A stretch of DNA of 64,000 nucleotides from Gammaproteobacteria bacterium (GCA_029245395.1 JAQWPL010000029.1:124001-188000), one strand, 5' to 3'; positions 45,199 to 54,856 are shown, counted from the first letter of the stretch. Translations and numbers: made by a program. The notes: generated by a model from the sequence alone, not told the origin.

Positions 45199-45598
45199 AG
45201 TTAATATCCGCTAGACAATCTGGTTATTTCCCAGAATTATAACTTAATGGTGATGACACGGAACAGACCAAGCAGTAACTAAATATTGATTGATTGATCA
45301 GTATCAAGTGAATGCGCCGCTTAAAGCCGGTCTTATTATGTGCCCCCTCATGATTTTCTAAAGACTATTGATATCTTGCAAAATCTCGCTTCCATCTGAC
45401 AACAGTCCGTAGAAACACGTGTAAAGTAAACTACATCCCCTGAAGATTCAAGTTGAGGTTTTGCTTACAAAGACATTGGTTTAAATCGTCGGCCATTGTA
45501 ATGATTAAGTCTCAGGAAGTGTGTAAACATTGTGGAAAAGTATCTACAATTCAAACCATTATTACACCTGGCCAGCTAATCTGGAAAATACGTAGAAG
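45199..45598. other. Spacer upstream of the membrane acyltransferase gene
   Basis: 400 nt without a convincing intact gene. A TGATTGATTGATCA tract lies near 45290. A frame starting at 45501 contains a CKHCGK motif but runs into the acyltransferase gene in another frame, so it is not called. Confidence 0.5.
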
Positions 45599-46804
45599 AT
45601 GGAAAAGACACGTTTACATGCATTGGATGCCATCAGAGGATTTGCCCTGCTACTGGGTTTGCTGGTGCATGGCAGTATGTCATTCTGGCCAGGCCTTGTT
45701 GAGCTGGGATTTCCTATTTCCGACACCTCGAAAAGCATGACCTTGACCTTCATGTTTTATGTGCTGCATATGTTCCGGATGACAGTCTTTTTCCTGATCG
45801 CAGGTTTTTTTGCCCATCTTTCTCTGCATCGCAAAGGCTCACAAGCCTTTTTGAAAGACCGCATGAAACGAATAGCGCTGCCTATGGGAGTGGCCTGGAT
45901 ACCATCACTTCTATTAATAGTGCCTGTCACCCTTTGGGCTGCCAGTAAACTTTATGGTGCTGAATACCTGGACGTTATGCAGGCAGGACAAGATTCTGCT
46001 CCGCCTGGCCCTATCCTCATGCATTTCTGGTTTTTGTATTATTTGTTGTGGTTCTATTTTATCGCTGTGGCCTGCTCTAAATTTCTGTCAAAACTCGATG
46101 TAAAAGAGCGGCTGATGAATGCGGTGACGTCCTTTGTTTATTTTTTGTGCAGGTATCACCTGTTGGTGCTTCTTGCTACTGCAATTTCAACCTGGGTGTT
46201 TTTCCTGCGGGAAAACTGGGTATTTTGGGCCGGCATTCCAACTCCCACAGAAGCTGTCTGGAATGAAGCCCCGGCATTTTTCATTTACGGCCTGGCATTT
46301 TTTGTGGGCTGGGTATTTGATAGGAAGCGAGAATGTTTAGTGATTATAAAGAACCACTGGCAACTGTATCTGGGTCTTGCCTTGGTCATGACCATCATCA
46401 GCACCAGATGGCTTGAACAACAGCCCTTTGTTATCAGCGTGGTCATTGATTCAGACAAACTGCTTTTTGCCTTTTGCTATTCCCTGGCTTCCTGGTGCTG
46501 GATTCTTGGGTTGGTAGGAGCCGGCATGAAATTCTTTGATCAGGAAAATGCTACACGCCGCTATGTAGCCGACGCCTCTTACTGGATTTTTATTGCCCAC
46601 ATACCGGTACTTTTCTTTCTGCAAACAGCTTTTATGCAAGTGCCATTGCACTGGGCAATCAAGTTTCCCCTGATTCTCGCCATTGCCACACCCATCCTGT
46701 TCTGGACCTACGACAAATGGGTGCGCTATACACTCATTGGCAATGTGCTCAATGGTCCACGCCAACGTCCGGAGCAGCATGCAAATATAACTGTTTCAAC
46801 TTAG
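45599..46804 (+). CDS. Acyltransferase-3 family membrane protein (OpgC-like)
   Basis: 401 residues with about ten hydrophobic segments. Acyltransferase-3 start: LHALDAIRGFALLLGLLVHG with the conserved Arg/Asp pattern and a helix-borne His; then RMTVFFLIAGFFAHLSLHRK and ILMHFWFLYYLLWFYF. The length and layout are closest to OpgC/MdoC (succinyl transfer to periplasmic glucans), but related proteins O-acylate many sugars, so the substrate is uncertain. Confidence 0.8.
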   Translation: MEKTRLHALDAIRGFALLLGLLVHGSMSFWPGLVELGFPISDTSKSMTLTFMFYVLHMFRMTVFFLIAGFFAHLSLHRKGSQAFLKDRMKRIALPMGVAWIPSLLLIVPVTLWAASKLYGAEYLDVMQAGQDSAPPGPILMHFWFLYYLLWFYFIAVACSKFLSKLDVKERLMNAVTSFVYFLCRYHLLVLLATAISTWVFFLRENWVFWAGIPTPTEAVWNEAPAFFIYGLAFFVGWVFDRKRECLVIIKNHWQLYLGLALVMTIISTRWLEQQPFVISVVIDSDKLLFAFCYSLASWCWILGLVGAGMKFFDQENATRRYVADASYWIFIAHIPVLFFLQTAFMQVPLHWAIKFPLILAIATPILFWTYDKWVRYTLIGNVLNGPRQRPEQHANITVST

Positions 46805-46867
46805 CCTACATTTAGGGCAACACGGTTGCTATAGTTAGAAGCGTTGGAGCAGGTTATAAAGGGAATG

Positions 46868-47284
46868 ATGAGAATTTTTCTGTTTACACTGGCTTTCTTA
46901 AGTTCCAACCTGTTTGGGGCACAAAGAAATTGTGTTAGCGATGGGCTAACGCATATTGAAGCCGAAACGCCGAAAGATAGTATTGAGTGGTATTTTGTCG
47001 CTATAGATAATTTACATACCCAAGCCAGCTTACTATTCCCAAAAGAACTTAATGAGGCTGTCTTTTTTCAAGTATTTGCCCAGAAAGAAGACGACATTCT
47101 TTATGAATACGCCTTCCCTCTAGAAGCACTTGATCATCCCCTTACACCAGACGTCAAACAGATAGAGTTCATCATTGGGAACGAACAATTGTCTGATTTA
47201 GTGATTAATGTTCACTATTTAGAACGGGGCTATTTTGAATGTAGCGATAAAAAATCATATTCATATTCTGTTAAAACTTCATAA
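46868..47284 (+). CDS. Small exported protein of unknown function
   Basis: 138 residues from the ATG at 46868 (AAGGG 5 nt upstream; ATG at 46865 and TTG at 46844 are also in frame). Signal peptide MRIFLFTLAFLSSNLFG with cleavage near GAQ. The mature protein has two Cys (RNCVSDG; YFECSDKK) that could form a disulfide, and a beta-rich look (DSIEWYFVAIDNLHTQ). No family is recognised. AT-rich codon use and the following attC-like structure make it look like an acquired cassette gene. Confidence 0.65.
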   Translation: MRIFLFTLAFLSSNLFGAQRNCVSDGLTHIEAETPKDSIEWYFVAIDNLHTQASLLFPKELNEAVFFQVFAQKEDDILYEYAFPLEALDHPLTPDVKQIEFIIGNEQLSDLVINVHYLERGYFECSDKKSYSYSVKTS

Positions 47285-47293
47285 TAAATTCCT

Positions 47294-47380
47294 TAATAGC
47301 GCTCTTTGGGCTTGGACTCTAGCTTCACAGTCGCCCCAATAAGATGCCCGCTAAGTTTATTAGTTAAATAAGCGTTATTA
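47294..47380. repeat. Nested inverted repeat, attC-like
   Basis: Outer arms TAATAGCGCT (47294-47303) and AGCGTTATTA (47371-47380) pair at 9 of 10 positions. Inner arms TTGGG/GACT (47306-47310, 47315-47318) pair with AGTC/CCCAA (47329-47332, 47335-47339), with unpaired bases on one side. The 87-nt size, the GCGTTA near the right end and the asymmetric inner stem resemble integron attC sites, but the 7-nt core consensus is not met exactly. Confidence 0.4.
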
Positions 47381-47384
47381 GAAT

Positions 47385-47507
47385 ATGGAAGATATTATTA
47401 GCTATCTGTGGGTATTTGGTGTCGCAACAATTGTTGTAGCCTGGTTACTTTTCCAACTAATCGGTTACGTAAGGTTCAGAACTAGAGCTGCAAAAGGTGA
47501 GTCATAA
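47385..47507 (+). CDS. 40-residue single-span membrane protein
   Basis: Reads MEDIISYLWVFGVATIVVAW, continues LLFQLIGYVRFRTRAAKGES. One hydrophobic helix (about 5-27) with a basic C-terminal tail. Its TAA overlaps the ATG of the next gene by one base (TAATG), a typical coupling junction. It begins 5 nt after the attC-like structure. No family is recognised. Confidence 0.5.
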   Translation: MEDIISYLWVFGVATIVVAWLLFQLIGYVRFRTRAAKGES

Positions 47508-47695
47508 TGAGTAATAAAAAGGACAATAAGGACTCAAATCATTATATCGGTATCGGTCTTACTTTCGGCATAGTCTTGGGTGCAGCATTTGGGGAAACAT
47601 TATTTGACAATATTGGTACAGGTATTGGCGTTGGTGTTGCCCTAGAGATTTGTTTTGGTGCTGCTTACGACCGAATAAAGAAGGATGAAAAATAA
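47507..47695 (+). CDS. Small glycine-rich membrane protein
   Basis: 62 residues. Hydrophilic lysine-rich ends flank a glycine-zipper-like core (IGIGLTFGIVLGAAFGETLF; GTGIGVGVALEICFGAAY) that may form two short helices packing in a membrane. GGTGAG precedes the ATG, which overlaps the upstream stop. Function is unknown; translational coupling suggests a two-subunit unit with the 40-residue protein. Confidence 0.65.
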   Translation: MSNKKDNKDSNHYIGIGLTFGIVLGAAFGETLFDNIGTGIGVGVALEICFGAAYDRIKKDEK

Positions 47696-47711
47696 ATCTG
47701 CCCTTTTTTTG

Positions 47712-48866
47712 TTATCTCACCATTTCCAGATAACCCTGCCCAATTTTTTCCCCTGATACCCCATCAATAATATCCACCGCCCCTTCCCAATATTGAAACG
47801 TGACATCCATCAGCTGATCATCAAAGGCCGCCTGAATAATCCAGTCATTGTCTGCATACTCCATACGCCACTGAGTAGTGTAGGAAGTACCATCAGATGC
47901 CAGCCAGTGAACCTGCTCTTCTAACTGAATGTCTTCCGGGCTTATAATTACCTGCAGACCCATTAGGCTGGTGAAATTACCGCTGCTGTTTGAATGCGTA
48001 CTACCCAGGCCATCTCGCAGCTGGTAATACATAAGTTCTGTGCCATCTGTAAGCTGCAAGGAAAACCAATCCCAGCCACTCTGGTCAGAGGCCAGAGCAC
48101 TCGTGCTCCACTCCCGGTCCAGCCAGCTTTGGCCTGCCACATCATAGCTTTCTCCTTGTAAATGAACCTGCCCCTGGGTTGGAAGTCTGGTCATGCTGTA
48201 ATAGTAGGAGGCATTTCCTGGTTCAGGACTTTTCTGGCTCAGCCCCCTATCACCCTGCAACACGGGTTGCTTGAATGCCGACAGTTGCAGCGTCAGGGCA
48301 AAGTCATCAGCAAATACTTCCAGCTCCCAGGGAAACTCATTCCCAAGCGCAAACATTTGCCAGTCCTGAATCCAGACCCGGAAAGGTGTTGTTACTGCCC
48401 CTGCCAGATCCGGCTCCTGACGGGTAAAAATTTCGGCGGCATAGTGGGTGGCACTATCGATATCGCTGACTGCTGCATGCCCCATCCAAAGATGATTCGT
48501 GCACCAGGCATTGCCACCTGAACAGTCATTGTCTGATTCCGGGCGCAGGGCATTTTTGAAAAAAGTGACCTGGTAGCCAAAGCGCCTGCCGGTTTCAGTT
48601 TCCAGGTTGCCGGTCAGGTACCACCATTCATTGCGGTAACCCGGATGGGGGCCGTGGTCTTCCGGGAAGGAAAAGTTGGGTGGCTCAACTGCACGCAGGT
48701 ACCCATCCACAATTTCACTGCCCAGATAATCGGCTGGTGATGGGCGGGGATTTTGGGATTCCTGTAAACCGGTGTTGTCACAGGCGCAAAGCGTTATTGC
48801 GCACAGAAACAGGCCAAGGATATTACGCCAGAGGTGACTTGAGTTTAATAAGATATAAGTAATCAT
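47712..48866 (-). CDS. AttH/CrtC-like lipocalin-fold lipoprotein
   Basis: 384 residues from the ATG at 48866. A lipoprotein signal peptide ends at LCAC (Cys about 28). AttH family marks: GYRNEWWYLTGNLETETGRR, the FGYQVTFFKNAL strand, SWLDREWSTSAL and QSGWDWFSLQLTDGTELMYY. The fold is two lipocalin-like domains related to carotenoid 1,2-hydratase. It follows the FtsX-type permease gene closely, forming the ATPase-permease-AttH set known from Att-type exporters; substrate and hydrolase activity are unproven. Confidence 0.88.
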   Translation of the reverse strand: MITYILLNSSHLWRNILGLFLCAITLCACDNTGLQESQNPRPSPADYLGSEIVDGYLRAVEPPNFSFPEDHGPHPGYRNEWWYLTGNLETETGRRFGYQVTFFKNALRPESDNDCSGGNAWCTNHLWMGHAAVSDIDSATHYAAEIFTRQEPDLAGAVTTPFRVWIQDWQMFALGNEFPWELEVFADDFALTLQLSAFKQPVLQGDRGLSQKSPEPGNASYYYSMTRLPTQGQVHLQGESYDVAGQSWLDREWSTSALASDQSGWDWFSLQLTDGTELMYYQLRDGLGSTHSNSSGNFTSLMGLQVIISPEDIQLEEQVHWLASDGTSYTTQWRMEYADNDWIIQAAFDDQLMDVTFQYWEGAVDIIDGVSGEKIGQGYLEMVR

Positions 48867-48889
48867 TATCAACAATTAATCATTCGGCT

Positions 48890-51463
48890 TTATTCCTCAC
48901 GCAATGCTAGCGCTGTTTTGATACGTCCAGCACGCCAGGCAGGATAGAGCCCCGCGAGCACGGCCGCGACAACAGCCAGTAACACCCCTTCCAGCAGCAC
49001 CCGTTCCGGCAGGAAATGCTGCATGGTCCAGCCAAAGGAGCGGCGGTTGATCACATCAATGAGGATATCGGACATCAACAGACCCAGAGGCAAAGCGAGC
49101 AAGCCTGCGATAATGCCCAGCACTGTAGTTTGTTTGAGGATAAGCCCTGAAGTCTGCGCAGGTGTCATGCCGGTTGCTCGCAGAATGGCAAACTCCCTGC
49201 CCTTTTCCAGTTGCAAAGCCATCAAAGTGCTGACAACACCGACGAATGCCACCAGAATCGCCAATAATCTCAGCACATTGGTAATGGCAAAAGTACGATC
49301 AAATATTTGCAGCGTTAATTGCCTTAACTGACGATTGGACACCAAAGTGTAACTGCCTGCCCTGTCTGCAAGCAGGGCTTCGATCTCAGCCAGCACCGTA
49401 GCCTCATCACTACCGCCGACAAGTTCGAGTGTGACACGTGTTACCAGATCTGTTTCCCAATGCCTCGAATAGAGCGACTCAGGCATATGCACCATCCCGA
49501 ATCCGGACGTGTAATCATAAAAGATACCCAAAATAGGAAAGTCCGTCATGCCCGAGCGGGTTAACAGCTCAATGGAATCGCCAAGTTCCAGTTCCTGCAG
49601 ATAGGCCATCGGCTCTGAAATAAACACACCTTGCCCAGCATCAAAATCTTCCAGGCCATTGTCAGTTGTGTTTTTGATCAGAAATTTTTCCTGGGCAGGG
49701 AGCCCGTTCATGCCCAATCTTATTAAACCAAATTCAGATTCAATTTCCTCCAGTACGAAATGATGCACTCCATTGATGCCATTCAGGTCGGCAAGCTCTC
49801 TTCGCAAATCCATGGATATACCTTCACCTATTACTGGAGCAGACTGAACAATGAGCTGGATATCCCCAGGAAGCGATTGCTCAAGCCAGAGAATCACGGT
49901 GCCCCTGAAACTGCCGACCATCACACCAACACCTACTGTGACAGATACAGCCACGCACAACGCAGCAACAGCAAGAGAAGTACGGTTAATGGCAGAACGG
50001 GCGCTCCTTAATGCCATTACTCCGGACAATTTCAGCCAAGAGCTCCCTACCATCAAGCTGGCACTCAGAAGGCCGTAAACACACAGGGGGACTAACAGGC
50101 AAAACCCGGCGACCACCAAAGTCAGTGCAAAAAAGCCCGTCACTAGCGAGCCATATTCTGGCAACAACAGCCATCCCCCGAGTCCCATAAGCGCCAGACC
50201 GCCAAGGGCAAGGCGAGGAATAAAGCGTTTCCAGTCGCTGCCCTGGGCTGCATGATGTTGCAATGTGACTGGTTTGCAGCGGGCGGCGTACCAGGCAGGC
50301 AATGCAGAGGAACACAGACTCAGCAAAATACCCAGAAGCAATCCTTTTACCAGTACCAGAGGGTCAAGAATAAAATCGGTAATCGCCAGATTGAAATACA
50401 GGGAATCCACAGTACCAGTGACCATAGTGACCAGAAAACGCCCGAGGAAATAGCCGGCAGTGACACCAAGCACACTTGCAATCAGACCAATAACTCCGTT
50501 TTCCAATAGCACCAGGGTAAAGACCTGTTGCTGGGTTACTCCTTGAGCGCGAAAAATTCCCAGGGTCTCCCGGCGCTGTATAACGGACAGAGTCACTGTG
50601 TTGTAAATAAGTAAAGCCGCCACGAGCAAAGACAACAGGCTCATCGCCAGCAAATTGATATGAAAGGCTTCACTCATCTGCCGCAGGTTGTCATTGCGGG
50701 CCTGAGATTCAACCAGCAAAAGGTTGGCAGGAAGCCAATTACGCAATTGCCGCAGCATGTCGTCATTCAGCGCTGCATCATTGGCTTCATTAAAAGCCAG
50801 GTCAATGCTGTCCAACCTACCCGACCTGCCCAAAATATTTTGCGCAGAAGCGATATCCGCCAAAAGGATATCCCCTGTGATATCAGTAGCCTCCGGCACA
50901 GCAAAAACAGCGGCAACTTTTGCAACATGCGAACCCGAAAAAGTAAACAGGGTAAAGTCATCCCCTGCCTGCAACCCCAACCTAGCTGCCAATTTCTGTT
51001 CAAGAATTACCGTGTTTTGATTACCAAGTGCGGCAAGGAAATCACCCGTCACAGAAAGCGCGCCATCCGGTAATCCAGGCCGTTGGCGTTGCATTGAACC
51101 TTCACTGATCACATCCATGCCGACCAACGTAAGCTCACTACTATTGACTCTTACCTGACCACTGAGTGATGGTGCTGCCCTTCTGATGCCCAACTCGGTT
51201 TTCAGTCGGGTAAAAACAACTTCCGGTACCCCGTCCGAACCACCGACTATCTGATGAGTGATATTGCCATTGAGGATTTCTATGGAAGCATCGAAAGCCT
51301 GCCGTGCGCTTGTGTTGGCAAGGTCGACAGCCACCACCATCATCACGCCAATAAGGATGCCAAGAATATTAAGCACCGTTTGCCAGCGATGCTGCAAGGC
51401 ATAACGCCAGGCACTGCGTCGCAATAACGACCAGCCAGTAGACTTACCAGGCAAAGTCACCAA
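48890..51463 (-). CDS. FtsX-type ABC transporter permease
   Basis: 857 residues: an N-terminal membrane span, a periplasmic MacB-like domain, an FtsX core near 265-385 (LLAMSLLSLLVAALLIYNTV then TLSVIQRRETLGIFRAQGV), extra central helices, a second periplasmic domain and a second FtsX core at the end (LVAFVGVVSTLMALQLEKGR, EFAILRATGMTPAQTSGL). Such double-FtsX proteins move hydrophobic molecules from the outer leaflet rather than across the membrane. It overlaps the ATPase gene by 20 nt. Confidence 0.92.
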   Translation of the reverse strand: MVTLPGKSTGWSLLRRSAWRYALQHRWQTVLNILGILIGVMMVVAVDLANTSARQAFDASIEILNGNITHQIVGGSDGVPEVVFTRLKTELGIRRAAPSLSGQVRVNSSELTLVGMDVISEGSMQRQRPGLPDGALSVTGDFLAALGNQNTVILEQKLAARLGLQAGDDFTLFTFSGSHVAKVAAVFAVPEATDITGDILLADIASAQNILGRSGRLDSIDLAFNEANDAALNDDMLRQLRNWLPANLLLVESQARNDNLRQMSEAFHINLLAMSLLSLLVAALLIYNTVTLSVIQRRETLGIFRAQGVTQQQVFTLVLLENGVIGLIASVLGVTAGYFLGRFLVTMVTGTVDSLYFNLAITDFILDPLVLVKGLLLGILLSLCSSALPAWYAARCKPVTLQHHAAQGSDWKRFIPRLALGGLALMGLGGWLLLPEYGSLVTGFFALTLVVAGFCLLVPLCVYGLLSASLMVGSSWLKLSGVMALRSARSAINRTSLAVAALCVAVSVTVGVGVMVGSFRGTVILWLEQSLPGDIQLIVQSAPVIGEGISMDLRRELADLNGINGVHHFVLEEIESEFGLIRLGMNGLPAQEKFLIKNTTDNGLEDFDAGQGVFISEPMAYLQELELGDSIELLTRSGMTDFPILGIFYDYTSGFGMVHMPESLYSRHWETDLVTRVTLELVGGSDEATVLAEIEALLADRAGSYTLVSNRQLRQLTLQIFDRTFAITNVLRLLAILVAFVGVVSTLMALQLEKGREFAILRATGMTPAQTSGLILKQTTVLGIIAGLLALPLGLLMSDILIDVINRRSFGWTMQHFLPERVLLEGVLLAVVAAVLAGLYPAWRAGRIKTALALREE

Positions 51464-52211
51464 CCTGCTCCGAAATAGTGCCCTCTTCCAGGGTAAGCAC
51501 CCGATCTGCGGTTTGTGCCACCGTCAAACTGTGGGTGACCAGCAACAACGCACAGCCGCTATCGACCACAGTGTCATTGAGCAGGTTCAATACTTCCGAG
51601 CCGCTTTTCGCATCCAGATTTCCGGTAGGTTCATCCGCCAGCACAACGGCCGGGCTGTGCACCAGCGCTCTGGCGATGGCAACCCGCTGTTGTTCTCCCC
51701 CGGAAAGCCGGGTTGGGAATTGCTGTGCCCGATCCGCAATACCAAGGCGTTCCAGCATACTCAGGCTGCGTTCGCGTGCCAGCTTGCCGGTAATGCCATT
51801 AAGCTCCAAAGCCAAAGCCACGTTTTCCAAGGCGGTGAGACTGGGGACGAGGTTAAAAAACTGATAGATAAATCCGATGTGCTGGCGGCGGAAAATTGTA
51901 CGTGCAGTTTCGTCCAGACTGACAATGTCCATTCCGTCAAAATGAATTCGGCCGTTGTCAGGAAGATCGATACCACTAATCAGATTCAACAGCGTGGATT
52001 TTCCGGATCCGCTACGACCCAACAAGGCCACTTTTTCACTGTGGTGTATAGAAAGGCTGGTTTTTTTCAGAACCGTGTGAACAGAATCACTTTCAGTGTA
52101 ACTGTGTGTAACGCAATCCAGCTTTATAAAAGGCGTAACGCTTGAGCCAGAATCCTGGCTGTCTGCTGGTGATTGGTCACTGGTGGCTGGTGGTTTATCT
52201 GGTTTGCTCAT
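51444..52211 (-). CDS. LolD/MacB-type ABC transporter ATPase
   Basis: 255 residues. Walker A LLGRSGSGKSTLLNLISG, Q-loop FIYQFFNLVPSLTALENV, signature RLSGGEQQRVAIARALVH, Walker B AVVLADEPTGNLD and a His switch LLVTHSLTVA. The N-terminal 28 residues are a Ser/Pro/Asp-rich extension. It should dimerise and drive the FtsX-type permease encoded downstream. Its start overlaps the end of the broken GGDEF-EAL gene by 17 nt. Confidence 0.95.
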   Translation of the reverse strand: MSKPDKPPATSDQSPADSQDSGSSVTPFIKLDCVTHSYTESDSVHTVLKKTSLSIHHSEKVALLGRSGSGKSTLLNLISGIDLPDNGRIHFDGMDIVSLDETARTIFRRQHIGFIYQFFNLVPSLTALENVALALELNGITGKLARERSLSMLERLGIADRAQQFPTRLSGGEQQRVAIARALVHSPAVVLADEPTGNLDAKSGSEVLNLLNDTVVDSGCALLLVTHSLTVAQTADRVLTLEEGTISEQVGDFAW

Positions 52212-53892
52212 TGATCAGCGGCATCGGTTGTGCAATACCAAAGCCTTGCACATAATCGACGCCCAAAGCAATGAGCTTTTCCAGAATTTCCTTGTCTTCG
52301 ACGAATTCCGCAATGGTCTGCTTGCCCATGGCGTGGGCCATGTCGTTGATGGCTTTGACCATCGCCAGGTCGACCGGATCAGTGACAACGTCTTTGACAA
52401 AGAAGCCGTCAATTTTGACAAAGTCTACTGGCAGGCTTTTCAGGTAGGCGAACGATGACAAGCCGCTGCCAAAATCATCAAGCGCAAAACTGCAGCCAAG
52501 TTTTTTCAGGGTTTTAATAAACTGGCTGGCATTATTCAGATTGAGTATTGCCGCTGTTTCCGTAATTTCAAAACAGAATTTCTCAGCAGGCAGATTTGAA
52601 AGGCGAAACTGATCCACGATTTCCTGAAGAAATTTTTCATTTCCAAGAGATTGGCCAGACAAGTTAATAGAGCAAAATCCCATCTCTTCTAATTGTTCAG
52701 GGTATTTTCTGAACCAGTTAAAAACAGCATCCAGAACCCAGCGGTCTATACGGGTTGCCAGGTCATAGCGCTCCGCAGAAGGCAGAAAATTATCAGGGCT
52801 AACCAGAGTGCCATCTCTTTCACGCATACGCAGTAGTAGTTCGAAATGGCTATTGCCCTTGTCTTGCACCGTGTTCAAGTGATCCACGTGAGAAATGGAC
52901 TGTTGCCATAACTCCATACGACCTTCATCCAGGGCGGAATTGATACTGGATACCAGCCGCATTTCACCGTGACGCTCCTCTAGTTCAGCATCATCAATGT
53001 GGTACACATGGATTCGATTCCTGCCAGCTTCCTTGGCGGCATAACAGGCCGTGTCTGCGCGGCGCAACACATCTGAAATAGTTTCCCCTTCGGTGGAGAT
53101 GGGAGTAAGTCCGATGCTGACGCCTATATTGAAAGTGGTCTCTTCCCAGATGAAACGAAATTCCTGCACTACCTGGCGAATGTTGTCAGCAGTTGTCATG
53201 GCATTTTCCAACGGACAGTTTTCAAACAGAACGCCAAATTCATCACCACCGAGCCTGGCCAGGGTATCGTCACGACGCACGCAACGGTGCAGTACCTGTG
53301 ATAACTGTCTGAGCAGTTCATCGCCCGCCATATGCCCGCAGGTATCATTGATTACCTTGAACTGATCGAGGTCGAGGTAACACAATACATTATCGGTTTG
53401 CTTCAGATGCGTCGTTTCGATGACTTCCTATAGTCGATCTTCAAACTCTCGCCGGTTCACAAGCCCTGTTAAATCATCATAGGTCGCGTGGTAACTTAAT
53501 TGTCGAGATAATTCGTGGGCCTCAGTTACATCCAATAGGGCGCTGCAGATAACTTTTTCCTGTTCCAGTACCAAGGTGTTGGTGTTGAGTGATAGCCACA
53601 TAGGTTCTTCATTATTGGCCTGGAAAAAGATTTCGCGGTTTTTAACATCCTGGCCGGCGCTAAGAAAAGAAAGTACAAACTGATCATTACTGTAGGAACT
53701 GAAGAGACTTATGATACTGGTATCAATCAATTCACTGGCTGATGTATTAAATAACTGGCAGGCCTGAAGGTTGGCGTACTGAATTATGCCGTCCGAGATG
53801 CGGCTAATAATAAGGGCGACAGGGGATGTGTCAGCAATCATTCTGAAACTTTCTTCGCCAAGCCCAAGAGTCTCTCCCATTTTTAACAGCAT
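52195..53892 (-). pseudogene. PAS-GGDEF-EAL protein gene with one in-frame amber codon
   Basis: A 565-codon reading frame broken only by a TAG at 53428-53430. Before it: a PAS domain (about 16-130) and the start of GGDEF (TYDDLTGLVNRREFEDRL). After it, in the same frame: LDLDQFKVINDTCGHMAGDE and the intact GGDEF site LARLGGDEFGVLF, then an EAL domain with ELLLRM for the EAL motif and intact metal/catalytic residues (INLSGQSL, FEITETA, ALDDFGSGLSSFAYL, VKIDGFF, GFGIAQPM). If read through it would be a c-di-GMP turnover enzyme. Recent inactivation, sequencing error or rare suppression are all possible. A TTG at 53385 is the only restart before the GGDEF core. Confidence 0.88.
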
Positions 53893-54493
53893 GGTAAATA
53901 TCCGGGCAAACAGTGCTCAATACTACAGACCATTATCTAGCCCAACCTGTATTTTTTAACCGGGAAAAATACCCGACCATGAATTGATGTAATACGTTGA
54001 AAGATGAGCAAGCGTTTTGTCATTCCAGACATCTTTCAACCACACAATCAGAATGTACTTAATACCGGGAGGAATTAATTTGACTCACTTCTCAGCTTGA
54101 CTGTTTTTATAGAGAGTAAAAAGACAGGAAATGACCTGGATTATCAAAAGAGTAACCGCTCAGCCAGTATTTTCTCATTTATTTTCAATGGCTTGGCGGC
54201 ATTTGAGTGATTTTCTCAGTGGTTTTCTCAGCGGCTTGCTGATGCCGAATTGCCATTACTGGTCATAATGAAAAGGTACATCATAGACCGTGGGGAACAT
54301 GGCAAATTCAACGCTGGGTGGGGCGTCTGGTGGAAAGCTCTCGCTAGGCCCCGGAACTCGAGTGTACTCAGTCAGTAACGTATTAACATATACGCGCCTT
54401 TCCTCCGTACACTTTCGCCTTACCAGTAGAAAAAATTCCTCGCTACCTTTTTTTACTAATTATTAATTAATGAATATTCAAAAAAAAGCAACT
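53893..54493. other. 600-nt spacer with a coding-like remnant
   Basis: No intact gene is called. On the minus strand, 54256-54459 is an open stretch ending VEFAMFPTVYDVPFHYDQ, preceded by LLTEYTRVPGPSESFPPDAP, with good protein character but no start codon; it may be the tail of a decayed gene. On the plus strand a 45-codon frame (54131-54268) has an AGGA before its ATG but overlaps the remnant. The remaining bases show no structure. Confidence 0.4.
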
Positions 54494-54856
54494 TTATTGA
54501 TTTAGTCGTTCAACAACAAAGGTGCTGATATCAATTAGCTGTTGCTGCGTAAACACATCGAAAGCAGGCATGGTATTACGGCCATCGTGAATAACCAGTA
54601 TGGCTTGACTCAAACTTGCATTCCCGGTCAGGGCTGGTCCGCCGCCCTGACCGCCCTGCCCGGTTTCCCCGTGACAGGCGGCGCAAGCGTTGTCGTATAT
54701 AGTGCTGCCATTATCAAAGTCTGCCTGAAGCGTCAGTTCGGTATCGGAAAAGGCAGGGGATGTCACAATGTCTTGGGCCAATAGAGGTGTGGCCGCCAAT
54801 ACAATTGTTGCTCTACTTGAGAAAATGAATAGTTTCTTCAAGAACAGGAAAAGCAT
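54494..54856 (-). CDS. Class I c-type cytochrome, periplasmic
   Basis: 120 residues from the ATG at 54856, chosen because AAGGAAAG lies 8-11 nt upstream; a GTG at 54898 is in frame but less likely. A signal peptide ends near LLAQ. The heme-binding motif CAACH is in NACAACHGETGQGGQGGGPA, and a distal Met in RNTMPAFDVF completes the usual His/Met pair. It is a small diffusible electron carrier; no oxidoreductase partner lies beside it. Confidence 0.88.
   Translation of the reverse strand: MLFLFLKKLFIFSSRATIVLAATPLLAQDIVTSPAFSDTELTLQADFDNGSTIYDNACAACHGETGQGGQGGGPALTGNASLSQAILVIHDGRNTMPAFDVFTQQQLIDISTFVVERLNQ

Noticed and set aside
45453..45740. Plus-strand frame with CKHCGK motif upstream of the acyltransferase gene
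   Set aside because: It runs about 140 nt into the well-supported acyltransferase gene in another frame, and the rest lacks zinc-finger spacing.
52195..53385. Separate GGDEF-EAL gene starting at TTG 53385
   Set aside because: It lacks the beginning of the GGDEF domain, which is encoded in frame just before the amber codon; one broken gene explains the data better.
54131..54268. 45-codon plus-strand frame with AGGA before the ATG
   Set aside because: Low-complexity SDFLSGFLSG content and overlap with the minus-strand remnant; no second support.
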